Assembly: GCA_023313575.1 (NCBI GenBank)
Contig: JAJTTP010000018.1
Location: 186,001 to 250,000, forward strand
Direction: 5' to 3'
Length of the DNA: 64,000 nt
Source of the DNA: Eutypella sp. D-1
Lineage: Eukaryota > Ascomycota > Sordariomycetes > Xylariales > Diatrypaceae
A program made the position numbers and the translations under genes. The notes under the pieces were generated by a model, which worked only from the letters and a program-made list of their open reading frames with translations, was not told the DNA's origin and made no database searches. Each line of letters opens with the position of its first letter. Position 1 is the stretch's first letter. This document shows positions 10,543-22,518 of the stretch, piece after piece.

Positions 10543-11834
10543 GATGTCGGATGACTTGGTGGAACGGTCTGGTTGTCGAAGGCGTGATGTAGGGACTGAT
10601 GAGTCGAGAATGGAAGATCAATGCTGACAGAGTAGTTTTCAAGCGAGAGTGGTCTCTAGATGCTACTTGTGGTGTTCTTACTGATCTGTGTGCTGAATGA
10701 ATTATTGATACCTCCATCATGCGGACGACACATCCATGATATGCATTGTTGTAACAGCCTCAGCTTCGCGGTAGAAAAGGGCGTTGAGATACAGAAGGGG
10801 CGTTCAGCAACAGCCGAACAGCCCGAGGCTGCTCAGAAATGCACCGACTGTCTTGCATTGATAGGCAATGGCATTGCCTGAGCGAGAACAATGGCCGAAG
10901 TTGTTCAGGAACGCACCACACCGGCTTTCTTGCATTGGTAGACAATGACATTGCCTGAGCGAGAACAATGGAGTTGTTTATTGAGGAGACGTTAAGCTAC
11001 CTAGAAACTCGATCAGTCTTTCAGAGGGGCTTTCAAGAAGCCAGAGAGCCCAAGCTGTGTGTACTGGCTAAATGGTGCCGTATTTCGAATGAACCGACTT
11101 ATAGTACAACACTTCTTGAAGCATATGTTCGAAAATTCCATGCTATCCCAGAGGCGTATGAATCGGCAGACTAGGAGAAGCTTAGGCGTCTATTAGATGG
11201 GTCGAAAGGTCACTCCTTGTGCTTGGGCGTCCAGGGATGGAGAGAATTGTTTTTATAATCAGGGGAACCACACTGCATCTAGACTGGGGAATAAGAGAGA
11301 AGAAAAAAAATAGACAAATCGAAAACATTACAAGTATACGAAAATGGCCAGCTGCAAAGTCGATAACGGTCCAGATGATTGGCCACCCTGTATCCCCCTT
11401 CTCTCCCCCCTTCTCTCCCCCCTTCAAGACACCGGGGTTCTCTCCGCATCGAAATATTCCACATCTTGAAACAGGATCCGATGAGAAAAATGGCCGCCTA
11501 GACAGTGTTGTCTCCGTGAATCTCTAGAGTGCCAATATCACTCTGCCTTTGTATATCTCCCCCGGGGTTTCGTCTGATCGTTCGTTAAAATAAGAAAAAG
11601 GTTGGCGTCCAGCCGATGCACACGATTCGAAGCAAGCGGTGTTCCTTTCATCAGGGACAACTTGCGCCCAAGCCGTAACACATCCCATGTGGTCTTTGTG
11701 GAATCCATGTTCCAAGAAAGCGCGAAACCCGAGCCTACTTTCCCTCCTCGTCGTCCGTGCGTGATATGCGTAGTCGATATGTTGGTTGGATCCGTCCGTA
11801 GCGTCGGCGCGCGGGCATGGGGTACGAGACGAGA
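10543..11834. other. Intergenic with tandem palindromic duplication
   Basis: This holds the 5' flank of the six-cluster gene and the 3' flank of the Ras gene. A 68-codon frame at 10968-11174 (+) starts inside the second copy of a tandem repeat; it lacks a domain and is not called as a gene. A C/T-rich stretch lies at 11395-11425. Confidence 0.5.
10825..10971. repeat. 77-bp tandem duplication with central palindrome
   Basis: Two copies of about 77 bp; the best-conserved 44 bp are at 10851-10894 and 10928-10971, with four mismatches. The first copy holds a perfect palindrome at 10863-10879 (AGGCAATG-G-CATTGCCT, 8-bp arms). The second copy, at 10940-10956, keeps it with one mismatch. Both copies end in GAGAACAATGG. 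Confidence 0.85.
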
Positions 11835-12843
11835 TCATAGAATAACGCACTTGGCGCAGCAGCCCGCATCCGCATCGCCCTCTTCGCCGCTGACGTTCAT
11901 TTTGTTTGTTGGCGCCGCATTGCCGTTTCCGCCACCACTCCCTGAATAGCCCTGCATCTCTCGGTTGAATCGCCGGATCTCCCGCACAATGTCGTAAAAC
12001 GCCTTGTCGACGTTGATGCGGGACTTAGCCGATGTCTCGAGAAATTTGCAGCCGAAAGTGTTGGCCAGCGCCTCGCCCTCTGTTCACGCAGGTTAGAAAC
12101 AAGAAAATTTCCCAACCCATTCGAGCCCAACTCTGCTCTTCGTCGATGATGTCGCGGACACGTACCAGCTTTCGGGACCTCTCGTTCGCTCTCGAGATCG
12201 CACTTGTTTCCTACGACAACCATGGGGAAATAGTCCTTATCCTTCACTCTCAGAATCTGCTGTTGAAACGTGGTGATTTCCTCGAAGCTCTGGCGCGACG
12301 TAATCGAGTAGACTAGCAGGAAACCCTCTCCCGTACGCATGTACTGCTCCCTCATAGCCGAGTATTCCTCCTGGCCAGCAGTATCGAGCACATCGAGCAG
12401 GGCGACCTCATCGTCAATCATGCACTGCTTTCGGTACGAGTCTGACAATTGTCCGTAAGTGACAAAGTTCGCCCGAAGAGTGCAACAATGATCGTAGAAC
12501 TCGATGATTCAAGACGATGTGCGAACAGGGACGGGAATTAAACCAAAGGCTAATGCGACATACCTTCGATCGTGGGATCATATTCGTCGACGAAATGGCT
12601 CTGGATTAACTGGATGGTCAAGCAGGATTTACCGACGCCTCCTCCACCGACGACGACCAGCTTATATTCCCTCAAAAACTAGCGACAGTAGGTGAGCAGT
12701 TGAGCAGGTGAGCGGGTGAGCAGGTTGTGTGGGATACGCATGAGATGCATGCGAGAAAGAAACGGCGAGGAATCGTGATTGAGATGCCATCGACTTTGGA
12801 TTGAGTACGGAGGCGCGAAGCATTGGCTTACTTTTGATGCCAT
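11835..12843 (-). CDS. ras-1: Ras small GTPase (RasA/Ras-1 type)
   Basis: Four exons on the minus strand, 12832-12843, 12564-12678, 12166-12441 and 11835-12079, encode 215 aa. Introns of 153, 122 and 86 bp are all GT-AG. Exon 1 codes only MASK, and exon 2 begins [18 protein letters not shown], the P-loop (residues 15-22, with normal glycines at the Ras G12/G13 positions). Also visible are switch I YDPTIEDSYRKQ, switch [21 protein letters not shown] and ETSAK. The protein ends GCCAKCVIL: Cys212 is the CAAX prenylation site, and Cys208/Cys209 are likely palmitoylated, so it acts at the plasma membrane. RasA-type proteins signal through cAMP/PKA and MAPK to growth, polarity and development. The long repeat-rich region upstream is its 5' flank. 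Confidence 0.96.
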
Positions 12844-13390
12844 TGTATATAATGATGGTCACCGATAAAGGTCACCGACTACGATATGTTTACGGTAGAC
12901 CGAATTAATGGAATTACGGATTGGCTGATTGGCCTAACTCAGACGAGGCGAACAAGGCAGAACAGATAAATCTGCAACGAGTGACCCCGATAGCGGGAAC
13001 TCGAGTAAATGATCTGAAGCCTTTGTTTCCCGTTCACGTCCACGAGACGAATACGACTCAGTGGTGGAGCAGTTGCTTCTGGCGGCGGTGACGGCGGTGA
13101 CGGCGATATAACGGCGGTGACGACAAATCTGTTGCGGAGAAATGCACTCTTCAGTAGTCGATAGGCGGCGGCGAGTGGCGGTGATCGTCGTCGTTTTCGT
13201 TGGTGGTATAGTTGTAGTAGTGTAAGATGAATTGACCTTTTAACAGTTGACGGATGGTACGGGTATGGTCCAAAGTTATGCCGATACTGTCGTGTTTATG
13301 CCCGAATAACAATTAATTAGGAAATTGGCCGAATAGAAGAGACGACGAATTAAGGTGGTCCGAGGATAGTAAGATAGGCAAATAGGAGGG

Positions 13391-13431
13391 GATAGGATAG
13401 GATAGGATAGGATAGGATAGGATAGGATAGG
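13391..13431. repeat. (GATAG)8 pentanucleotide repeat
   Basis: Eight perfect GATAG units lie about 550 bp upstream of the ras-1 start codon. A related (GGTAA)n/(GGGTAA)n run follows at 13541-13589. Confidence 0.95.
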
Positions 13432-16400
13432 TCTGGTCTAGGTGTAGGTTAGAAATCAAGCCCTTCAAGGTTGGACCTCGGGAGATCTGAGATATGCAGG
13501 TTGGTGAAAAGGGAAGAGAAGCGTGTATGTAAAGGTGTGAAGGTAAGGTAAGGTAAGGGTAAGGGTAAGGAAGGAGGTTAAGGTTAAGTAAAGAGAACTT
13601 GAAGGTTAACTAGGTCTACCTAAGTAAGTACTATGGATTGTAATTAGGTAGGTAGAGTAGATAAGAGTACAGTACAATGGGTGGAAGTAACCTTAACCTT
13701 GAAAACTTTGGAACTTCCAAAAGAGAATGAGACGGAAGGAAGAGAGAGGGAGAGAGAGATACGAAGTGTAAAGACGATGAAGATGAGAAAAAGGTTAAGA
13801 GGAGACAAGAGATGAAGACAGGGACAAGAGAGACAGCTGGAGTAGGTAAGAAGAGAGGAAGATTGCAAAGAAACCACCACCCACACTACACACACCTGGG
13901 CACTCACTACCTTGGGTAAGTACCTTAGGGTAGGTACCTCCTACCCATTTCCTACCCATTGACCACTTCAACCTGGAAAGAACCCCCTTGGCTGCCATCG
14001 TTGCTGCCCCATTCAAAAGCTTGCCAGTTGATGTCTGTCTGTCTGCCCTGGCCCCTGCCAATTCAGGCCAATTCTGGCATGTCTGGATTTCCTCTCAGGT
14101 ACTTACATAAGTACATAGGGATACTTGTGCTTAGTTTAGCGGATAAGCCCCTAGGAATTACATAGAACTGCCAATGTTAGGCAATGTAATTGTGGGGAGC
14201 TATTGCGATCTCCTCCTGCCAACCTTCCTGGCTGTCCAGGGCTGTTAGAATTGCTGGACCTCTCTGGACCGCTATAAGATAGCGGTGCTGCTACTTAGGT
14301 AGGTACCTAAGTAGGCAATTAGGTCGGGTACCATTTACAGCTGCACTACCTATGTAGGAAGCTCCGTTAGTTAGCAACAGCGCGGGTTCGGGTGTTCTGC
14401 TTGATCCTTTTCACGCCGGATTCACACCGGATTTTCGGGCAGCAACGTAGGTACATGCTTTACCTACCTACATATAGGTATCTTATGTCGGATACATTTA
14501 GCACACATACAAGGGATAAAATGCTCGATGATAGGTACCCGGACTGCTTTTTTAACTGGTACTCCTTACTCATCATATCGATACCTCGATATATTCTAAG
14601 GATGCATACCTAATATATCTTCTTGATCTTGTACTTAGCAGTCGCAAATGGGACAATTAAAAAGTACTCCATTTCATGTACGCTAGTACCCCTGGCATGC
14701 ATGGCCCCGGTATATTCAACGGCGCTATCTCTAACTTGGGTAAAGCGTATAATCCCACCAGATACATTTTGTACCTACCTAAGTGATACCTGCCTTTCGA
14801 ACTTTCCACCTTCAAGGAAGTACCTATTGCATGTCCCATTGCTATAACATCGTGGGAATCTGGAATGTTTCATGCAGTTTCTCCTGACCTGCACAAATCG
14901 AGTTCCATCCGCGAAGTATATGTACTGTAAAAAGAGAGCAGGTGGTTGATTATCTACGTAATTAGTGCATAGATATGCTATTAAGTAAATTTCTTATGCC
15001 CGTCTAGCGGATGGGCCCGGGACCTGCATACAACAACTCAATTTGTAAGGAAAAGACTTCGGGAAAGGAACTGCTGGGCTCTAGAGTAAGTTCTTAAAGT
15101 CTACTGGGGAGTTCTTCCTGGAGAGTTCTTGGAGAAATCATCCATAGATGGTTAACACGGAGTACATCACCACAAGAGCATACAAGGTATACGGCCAATT
15201 GGTTCTTGTACCAAGCAAAGACTAGATCCGCCATAGTTCCTTTCGACTACCACTAAATTTCTCTCCAGGCCCGCTAACTCTTTCATTCGGGTTCGGGATA
15301 GGAGAGGCAAAGACACCTCGTATGCCCAACGGTGTTCTAATCGGGACCGGGCATCTGGCTACCAGACCTGAAGCGACGGCCACAGGTGACAGAGAGGACT
15401 AATGCGAACCTGGTAAGCCTTGCATCTACCAGTAGATATAATGATGATTGCAACAGCTGAATCCAGCAACAGTAGCGGTTTACAAGAGACACTTATAAAA
15501 GTAGGTACCGCACAGCGCAGGATAACGAGCAGAGGTACGCGTGCAAGCTGGAAGCGTGTACTTCAAAAGCAAAGGAGGATGGGTAGACTGGACTGACAGA
15601 CCACCCTATCCCACCCAATTCCCCCGCCCCGCCCCGGCCCTTCTCGACCATTGCAAATTAATACTGTTCAAGGTCATGGATAGTAATGAACTGGTGAACA
15701 AGGCAAACGAATGCAAGACAGGTCTTCTCTTGTACATACATAGTATTATACAATCCCCATTCCCCTGAATTGTGAGGGGGGATTAGCATTAGCCCTGGCT
15801 TCCCGGCCTGGACAGGTATTGTTAGGATTCCCGAAGAAGTTTGGTGTCGTCACTAACATTTTCATATGGGGAAATTGTATGTAGATATCTCGGATGGATC
15901 ACATGATGTCTGCATGCATTATTACGTATACCCAAGGTATTTTATTATATTTTATTTCACAGATAAGATGGATCCGAAAACATCTAGTGAAGTGCGACGA
16001 TACCTGTGGTACATGGAGTCCTCGCTACATTGCGGTACATACCTAAGTACTACCTAGGGTAAAGTGTAAGAAAGCCATCAAATGCCACAACCGCAACTTT
16101 AAGTCAGCTCGCTATCACTACTACCACCCCGTACTTAAGACCGGTGAAGCCGCATTCCTACCATCCTTGTGATATAAAGAGAGACATCACCTTATACACG
16201 CAACCACGTCACGTACTTCTATGTATGTGAAGGAGTATAACCTCCTCTATCTACTACAACTTGAAGGCAGGTTGGCAGGTAACTTGCACGCAGCCCCCAA
16301 TCGGCTGCTCGGGTGGCGCTAATACTTGTCAATTTCCATTCATTATTGGTTATGTCTGCATTAGGCAAGATATGAATGCCACTAATGTGTTAGCGTGGGA

Positions 16401-17759
16401 GATAATGGTGGATAGACGGGGAGACTTATTAAGAGAGGAGAGTTTTTTCTTTTCTTCCAGGGCTGATGCTGATTGATATCCACGGAGGTACCTCATGTGT
16501 ACCGACCGACCAAACCCGAATATCCTGTCGTACCACATGTCTGGCAGGCCCCCCTTTTCCCCTCAACACAACCTCCCCCCTCTCCCGGTCTTTTGACCTT
16601 GACTTACATACAGCATGGATAGTAGTAGGTATGGATACCAGCTGCTGCATACTACGGGCTACGTACATAACCCAAGTCGAGATAGTACGGATAGCTTTTC
16701 TTTCTGGAATTTCTATCGCCCTCCTTCATGAAGCACTACTGCGAGCCCTCTATGCCACTCCACCTAAGCTGCATATAACCTACACTTGATGTGCATAGCT
16801 GTCTATATAGGCAAAGCTCCCGAACGCTTAACGGTGGTACCTGTGCTATACGGCAGTGATGGGGATACTTAGGGAACTCCGTGACATACTTATATGGCGT
16901 TATTGGCTAATAAAATCTGCTGGACGGTGAAGCCGGGAGCAGAATGAGAAGTGGGAAGGGAGAGCAAGGGGGTCGCATGGTTGGGTTGGCCATATTAGGC
17001 GACGATTCCGAACGATCACTCTCGAAAGGCGCATTCGAACAGCCACAGGCTGCGGAAATACACGAAGAAGAAATCGATGAGAACTGATAGATATACACGG
17101 ATTGGCAGGGAGGTTTTTGTCATTAAGCGCCCGGCGGGTGAAATCCCCATGCCATTTGGCCCAATAGCAAGTCTAAACCATGCCCTGCCCGCCTATCGCG
17201 GGTGTCGGTAATGTGGCTGGATCGACCTATCGATGCAGGCTGTTCTCGGTTGACTGCTCACAATTACACAGCTAAACCACCTGATTGACGGCCAGATTGC
17301 CGCCAGGATGCGTCTACAGATGTGCAATAGCGGCTGAGCGGGCAGCTTGACCTCACTCTATTTGTCCTACCTTTACACGGGCATCGGGGATGACATGGGA
17401 CCCCCATCAATGACCGCCAAGCGGGAGCGAAATAAATATTATGTCACTCATCTCGACAGCTGAGTAACGTTCACGTACTGCATAAGTAAGTATGTAAAAA
17501 GGGACAAGATACCCCAGCAGCCCGGCATCCTAGCTAGCACCCACTTCTCCGGACTCGACTTTACCCTCACAGCTCCCACCTCCATGGCGATGGTGCCCGT
17601 CTCTATTGGCTCGTTCGGCTCCTTCCACACGCATCCTGCACCGAGGAATGGAGTGCCCAGCTTTGTGCAGGACGAATTTCACGCGACTACATAGCATAAT
17701 TACGTACAGACGTAGAGTGATGTACCACGAACAGAACCTCGCTCCTCGTTGATGGGGGA

Positions 17760-17779
17760 TTTTTTTTTTTTTTTTTTTT
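17760..17779. repeat. Poly-T tract (20 nt)
   Basis: Twenty consecutive T on the + strand in the gene-poor region, with no other retroelement feature around it. Confidence 0.9.
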
Positions 17780-18651
17780 AACACGATGCGCGCAAGGCTA
17801 AGTTACGTACCTGTCGAAATAAGCAACGGCTCGACGGACCGGAGGGGGCCAGGGGGGCGAAGGGGTAATCCGATTACTTGCAGAGACGTTAGATCAGATC
17901 TATATCGAGCTAGCCACCAATGCTGAGTAAGCAGGATCGAAGGCAGTCAAAACAGTTCAGCCCAACCAGCTGAGGGGGCCGGGTAGGCAGGCCATGGGTA
18001 GGTACCCGCCTATCAAATCTGTCTAGGTTGGGTGACGTCCTGCTTATGCAGGGTGCGACAATCGAATTCAGCTCTGGTCGAGACATAAAACCAGAACGAA
18101 ACTGCCCAAACGAGACCACAACCTGTCCTACACATCCTTCCCGAGCCTCCCTCTACCCGGGCTGCAGGCGGTTCTGAAGGATGGGCGTTTGCAGAAAGTC
18201 GCGCTTATCAAGCGCCTTCCGCCCCCAGCCTGTCGATCTCGCTGCGTCTCATCCCTTGCACGTTTCCCCCCCCCCCTTTTTCTCCCCTCCATCAGCCACC
18301 CCCCGCGGACACCTGATACGCAGCACGATTTTGTACGACGGGGGCCGATGTATCAGCATATGCGCGAGTTGACTTCCACCAACCCCCCTCTTCCTCCCCA
18401 AAAAAAGGACTGCACGTTAGACAGGAACAAGCTTAACAAGAACATACTTTTTCTCCTTCACCCGGGAGCTGCTACCCGTCCCAGCCCAGGACTTAGGCTA
18501 GATGCAGCCAGCCACGGTGACCTCGCATGCGTGGGCCCCGTCCGAATATAGATCTGACAGCGTGTCTCGGTATTCGAGCCATGCCTGGGGCGTCCTCCCG
18601 AAACCCTTGCCTGCGTGGCCAGAGACACCGAGGACGCTGCCGGTAACACGC

Positions 18652-18665
18652 GGGGGGGGGGGGGG
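18652..18665. repeat. Poly-G tract (14 nt)
   Basis: Fourteen consecutive G followed by GTGTGGGCCCGGGGG, which could form a G-quadruplex. The exact length may be affected by sequencing error. Confidence 0.85.
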
Positions 18666-21600
18666 TGTGGGCCCGGGGGCCGCCCTTCGACAAGACGACG
18701 CAGCTAAAAAAACGCACACAATGGAAAAAAGCATGGGGTGTGGAGGCGAGGCGTCGCCCTCACCCTCGTGGTACGGAGCGATGCTCCGTTTTTGAAGGCG
18801 GGGCGGTCAAATAAGACCTGTCTTGAAGAAAAGATGTCCGCATGTGCACGCGCGAGCCTTCCGGGCGCTTGCCCCAAGTACCACGACCATCTCACATCGT
18901 CCCTAGGAAAAGAAAATTGAGTCTTGGTGTCACCAGCCCCCCTTCCCCTTGGGGGATCACCCCACGCTAACCATAGCTTTGCTCTCTCTCTCTCTGAGAA
19001 GTACTCGCTATGAGAATTATAGAGAAAAAGCCTGCGATACCCGGACGTATCATTCAACCGGGTTTGGTTTTTAAGCCGCAACCTCTATCCACTGTACAGC
19101 CCGCCGTGGATACACTGCGTCATGCAGGTAGTTTATGTCTACAGCCCGGTATACATACATAGATACACAGAACCCACACCAGCCAGCGGGTCTACATTAA
19201 GATGTGACCGGGTATATATATAGTCATGTGTACTACTTATATGTACTACCTTTTGACTCCGTAGTCAAGTGGGTTCACTCGATCGGGGTGGATGCTGTCA
19301 AATGTTAATTTAAAGTGGTTAGGGCTCGGTGATATCCTGTCGCTCACCGTAAATTCGACGACTACGCGCCCATACCCCCCAGTGTAGTGCCAAGTGCCTA
19401 CACAATTACATAGACTGTGGGCCCATTTCATTATACTTGACGGCGGTCTGCAGGATCCTAGATTCTGCCCGTGGGCCCGGGGATTATTATGTATGGTATT
19501 ATCATTCATATACCTAGCACAAATAAGTAGCTATATATGTATGCACATATAGTCACGTACACACTTACATGTGGACATAGATAATACACACACATAATGA
19601 CCAACTATGTACATAGTTACATACATAGTAAAATACCCGCTTACCAGGTAAGGAAGAGGCTATCCAGACCAACCTTTGTATGTCAGTACAGATAGATGTA
19701 ACGCATGCTATGTAAGGTACAGGCACGCCTTGCCGGGGTAATCCACCGGGCTGGAATTTAACTCACTAAAGTATATAACAAGCATACATAGGCAGACCTC
19801 CGGGTATGTAAGCGATCAACTCCATGCTGTGTGCCTACACAAATACATATAATACTTACATAGGCGCGTCATCCGCAAAAGCAAGCGAGGTGAAAGAAAA
19901 AGCAAAGATGGGACCCGGGCAAGGCGATAAGCGCGGCGGGGTTGGAGATGGCATCATATATATATAACCTTGACTTATTAATAATTAGCACATGGGGAAG
20001 GGGACTGCACGAATATAGGCCGAAGTCTTCCCTTATAATTATCGGTGGTAAGTATGTACACGAGCATGGTTTCTCCAAAGTTTAAGGTGCGGCCGTTTTA
20101 ATAAAGCCAGGATATGTATATAGACGACCATACCATTTTTGGTGTTTTTTAAAAGAAAAAACATAGAGCTAGGTAGGGGGCCCTGGGAAGAAATTTCCCT
20201 AACTTCCCGACAACGGTCCACGGATGGTTTAATGGTGGTACTGTTGTTGAGGCTATCCATGCTTAAACATCCCCCGGCTATAGATGATTTATTTAAACTA
20301 CAATGTAGCGGACCTCAGGGGCGGGATTGCTCAATCTCATCTACCATGTTCACGAATGTCTCTGGCCTCGCTTTATACAACTACACCTTACGACTGGCTG
20401 GCTTCATTGACCTCTCCCCCCAAGTCCAGCCCGGCCCGGCCCCGGGCCCGACGTCGTGCGAAATACAAAGTTACACGGGGGGAACAAAATCACGCAATGT
20501 TGCGGGTAGCAAGGGAGGGCTAAGGTCTCAGGTTTTGACTTGAACTTGCCAATTGCTTTTATTGAAACTACTTTCGACTCAGTTAGGGGAGGGAGGGGGC
20601 CCGACCAGCTGGCACAAGATAAAAAGAAAAGGAGACAGACGACTGGATGATACTAGGTTGTAACTACATAGCAGTATTAAAGATTTCGATAATTAATTAT
20701 TAACGTACTTAGTAGAAGTAGATCTTAAAAAGTGCGTTACTTCGTAATGCGCAGGCCAAAACAGAAAAGAATCGCAATTACGGTCCTCCCGTTTCGCAAT
20801 GACGAAAACCGGATCCGCCTCGAAATGAGATTAGGGATTTATAAAGAAAAAAAAACAACCTTAGTTAACATTACAAGTGTGGGATTTGGGGCTGGGCGCA
20901 TTGAACACGGACCGTGACCCCCTTGTCCCATCTACATATCTATCATGTGTTTACACTAGTTATTATCGTTGGTGGTCCGGGCTACTTGTAATTATTACAA
21001 CTTGTGGGTTATGTTAGATGGAAGGGGGAGGGGGAGGGGATTCCGAGAGGGGGGCTTCTGGTTTTACTATGTAGAGGACGCGTCGTGCTGAAAGTGGGCC
21101 AGACCAGATGGTAAGGTTGAATCTTAAAACCTACCAAATACCCGACTTTGGGACGTGACGTTTTAGTTGGGTCGGGTCTGTCTCTCTCTCTCTCTCTTCG
21201 ACGCCAGCCAGCCGGCCGGCCGGTCGGCCGAAATAGAGATTGGAGATGGGGGGGCGTTTCATATGTGTAGAGCAGTTGGGATGAAACAAAAAGGCGGGTT
21301 GAACTATGTAGAAACTGGGGCCCCTAACTACATACACTATATACATTACATATACGAATTAATAGGCAGACAGACATCTACTCCTAATAAGTGCATACAT
21401 ACATAGCCATCGCCCCCCCCCTCCTCCCCATGATGAGACGCGACACGAAAGACGGCGGCGGCGGCGGCGGCAGCATGATGAGTCGGAAACAGATGCAGGC
21501 GAGCAAGGACCGTTAATCGGCCAGCTGTAACTGCGCCTACTTGCCTGCCTGCCTGCCTACCTGCCTGCCTGTCTGGCTGGCTAGCCCCGTGGTCCCACCA

Positions 21601-21704
21601 TAAGCGACTTAAGTGCGTGCATATGTACGTAGAAACATTACATGATGTGCAAGGGGGGATTAAAAATCAACCTTGAAGTGAAGTCACATCGCAGCGAAGC
21701 GCAA

Positions 21705-21725
21705 CCCCCCCCCCCCCCCCCCCCC
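21705..21725. repeat. Poly-C tract (21 nt)
   Basis: Twenty-one consecutive C on the + strand (poly-G on the minus strand). A second run of 14 C is at 22294-22307. Both lie within 1 kb of the end of the molybdopterin-domain gene. Confidence 0.85.
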
Positions 21726-22518
21726 AAATCGCCGTGTCCTGTCCCTCTCTTTTTCTTCCCGCGTAACTGCCCAAAACGAAACCGGGAAGTCGGGAAACCC
21801 CCGAAAGGTGGGGGAAATGTGTGAGGAGAGGATTGAATAGGGGAGTGAATGGAAAAGGGGGGAGGGCGGCTGAGGTACATGTGGTGGCGGTGCGGTTGCG
21901 GCTGCGGATACGGGTTACGATAATGCAGATGGGCCGATGGGTTGACGATGAAATGACCTATGGCGGGCTCGGAGACGCCCCAAATGCTACGCTGAACCCC
22001 TCGTTTGGCGAAATGCGGGTGCGAGAGGGCGGGCCTAATACGAAGCAAGATAATAATACGTAGAAAGCCAGTCTGCAAAGTAAAAAGGACAAAAAGTCAA
22101 GTCCAAGTTCCCAAGTCGGGTGAAAGCCGAATGCTGTTGACCCCACTACTCCACTCCACCTCCTTCCCGCCCCCGTCCGTAGCCCGGAGACGCCGAGTAC
22201 CACCTTCCTCCGTTTGCGCATGTGTATGTGTATGTGTATGTGTGTGTGTGGGTGCATTTATTACTACTACTACCTAGGCGTAGCCACTCCCCGCCCCCCC
22301 CCCCCCCTCCGCGGCCGGACGGCCGGACGGACGGATGAGCAGGGGGCCGCCGGCCAATCTCTCCCCTCTCTCTATCTCACTCTCCATGCCATGCCAAGCT
22401 CGACTCCAACTCGCCGCGTCTCCCTCCCTCTCTCCAGGCTTCACTCGCTTCGCCGGCGGTCATCTTTCGCACCAGGTCCATCCATCCATCCATCCATGCA
22501 GCTACCATCTACTTAATT

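Larger units (their letters stand above)
12844..22518. other. 9.7-kb gene-poor region rich in simple repeats
   Basis: No frame in this stretch has a domain, and the longest (up to about 146 codons) are low-complexity. It contains the 5' flank of ras-1 and the 3' flank of the molybdopterin-domain gene. Recurrent words such as TACCTA/TAGGTA and ACATACATA, several mono- to pentanucleotide repeats, and pyrimidine tracts dominate. No LTR, inverted terminal repeat or transposase coding remnant was found by eye. It may hold extended ras-1 leader or promoter sequence or noncoding RNAs, which sequence alone cannot show. Confidence 0.6.

Noticed and set aside
21642..22078. 146-codon minus-strand frame in the gene-poor region
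   Set aside because: Dominated by His/Pro/Gly low-complexity from poly-C and CT-rich DNA; it has no domain.
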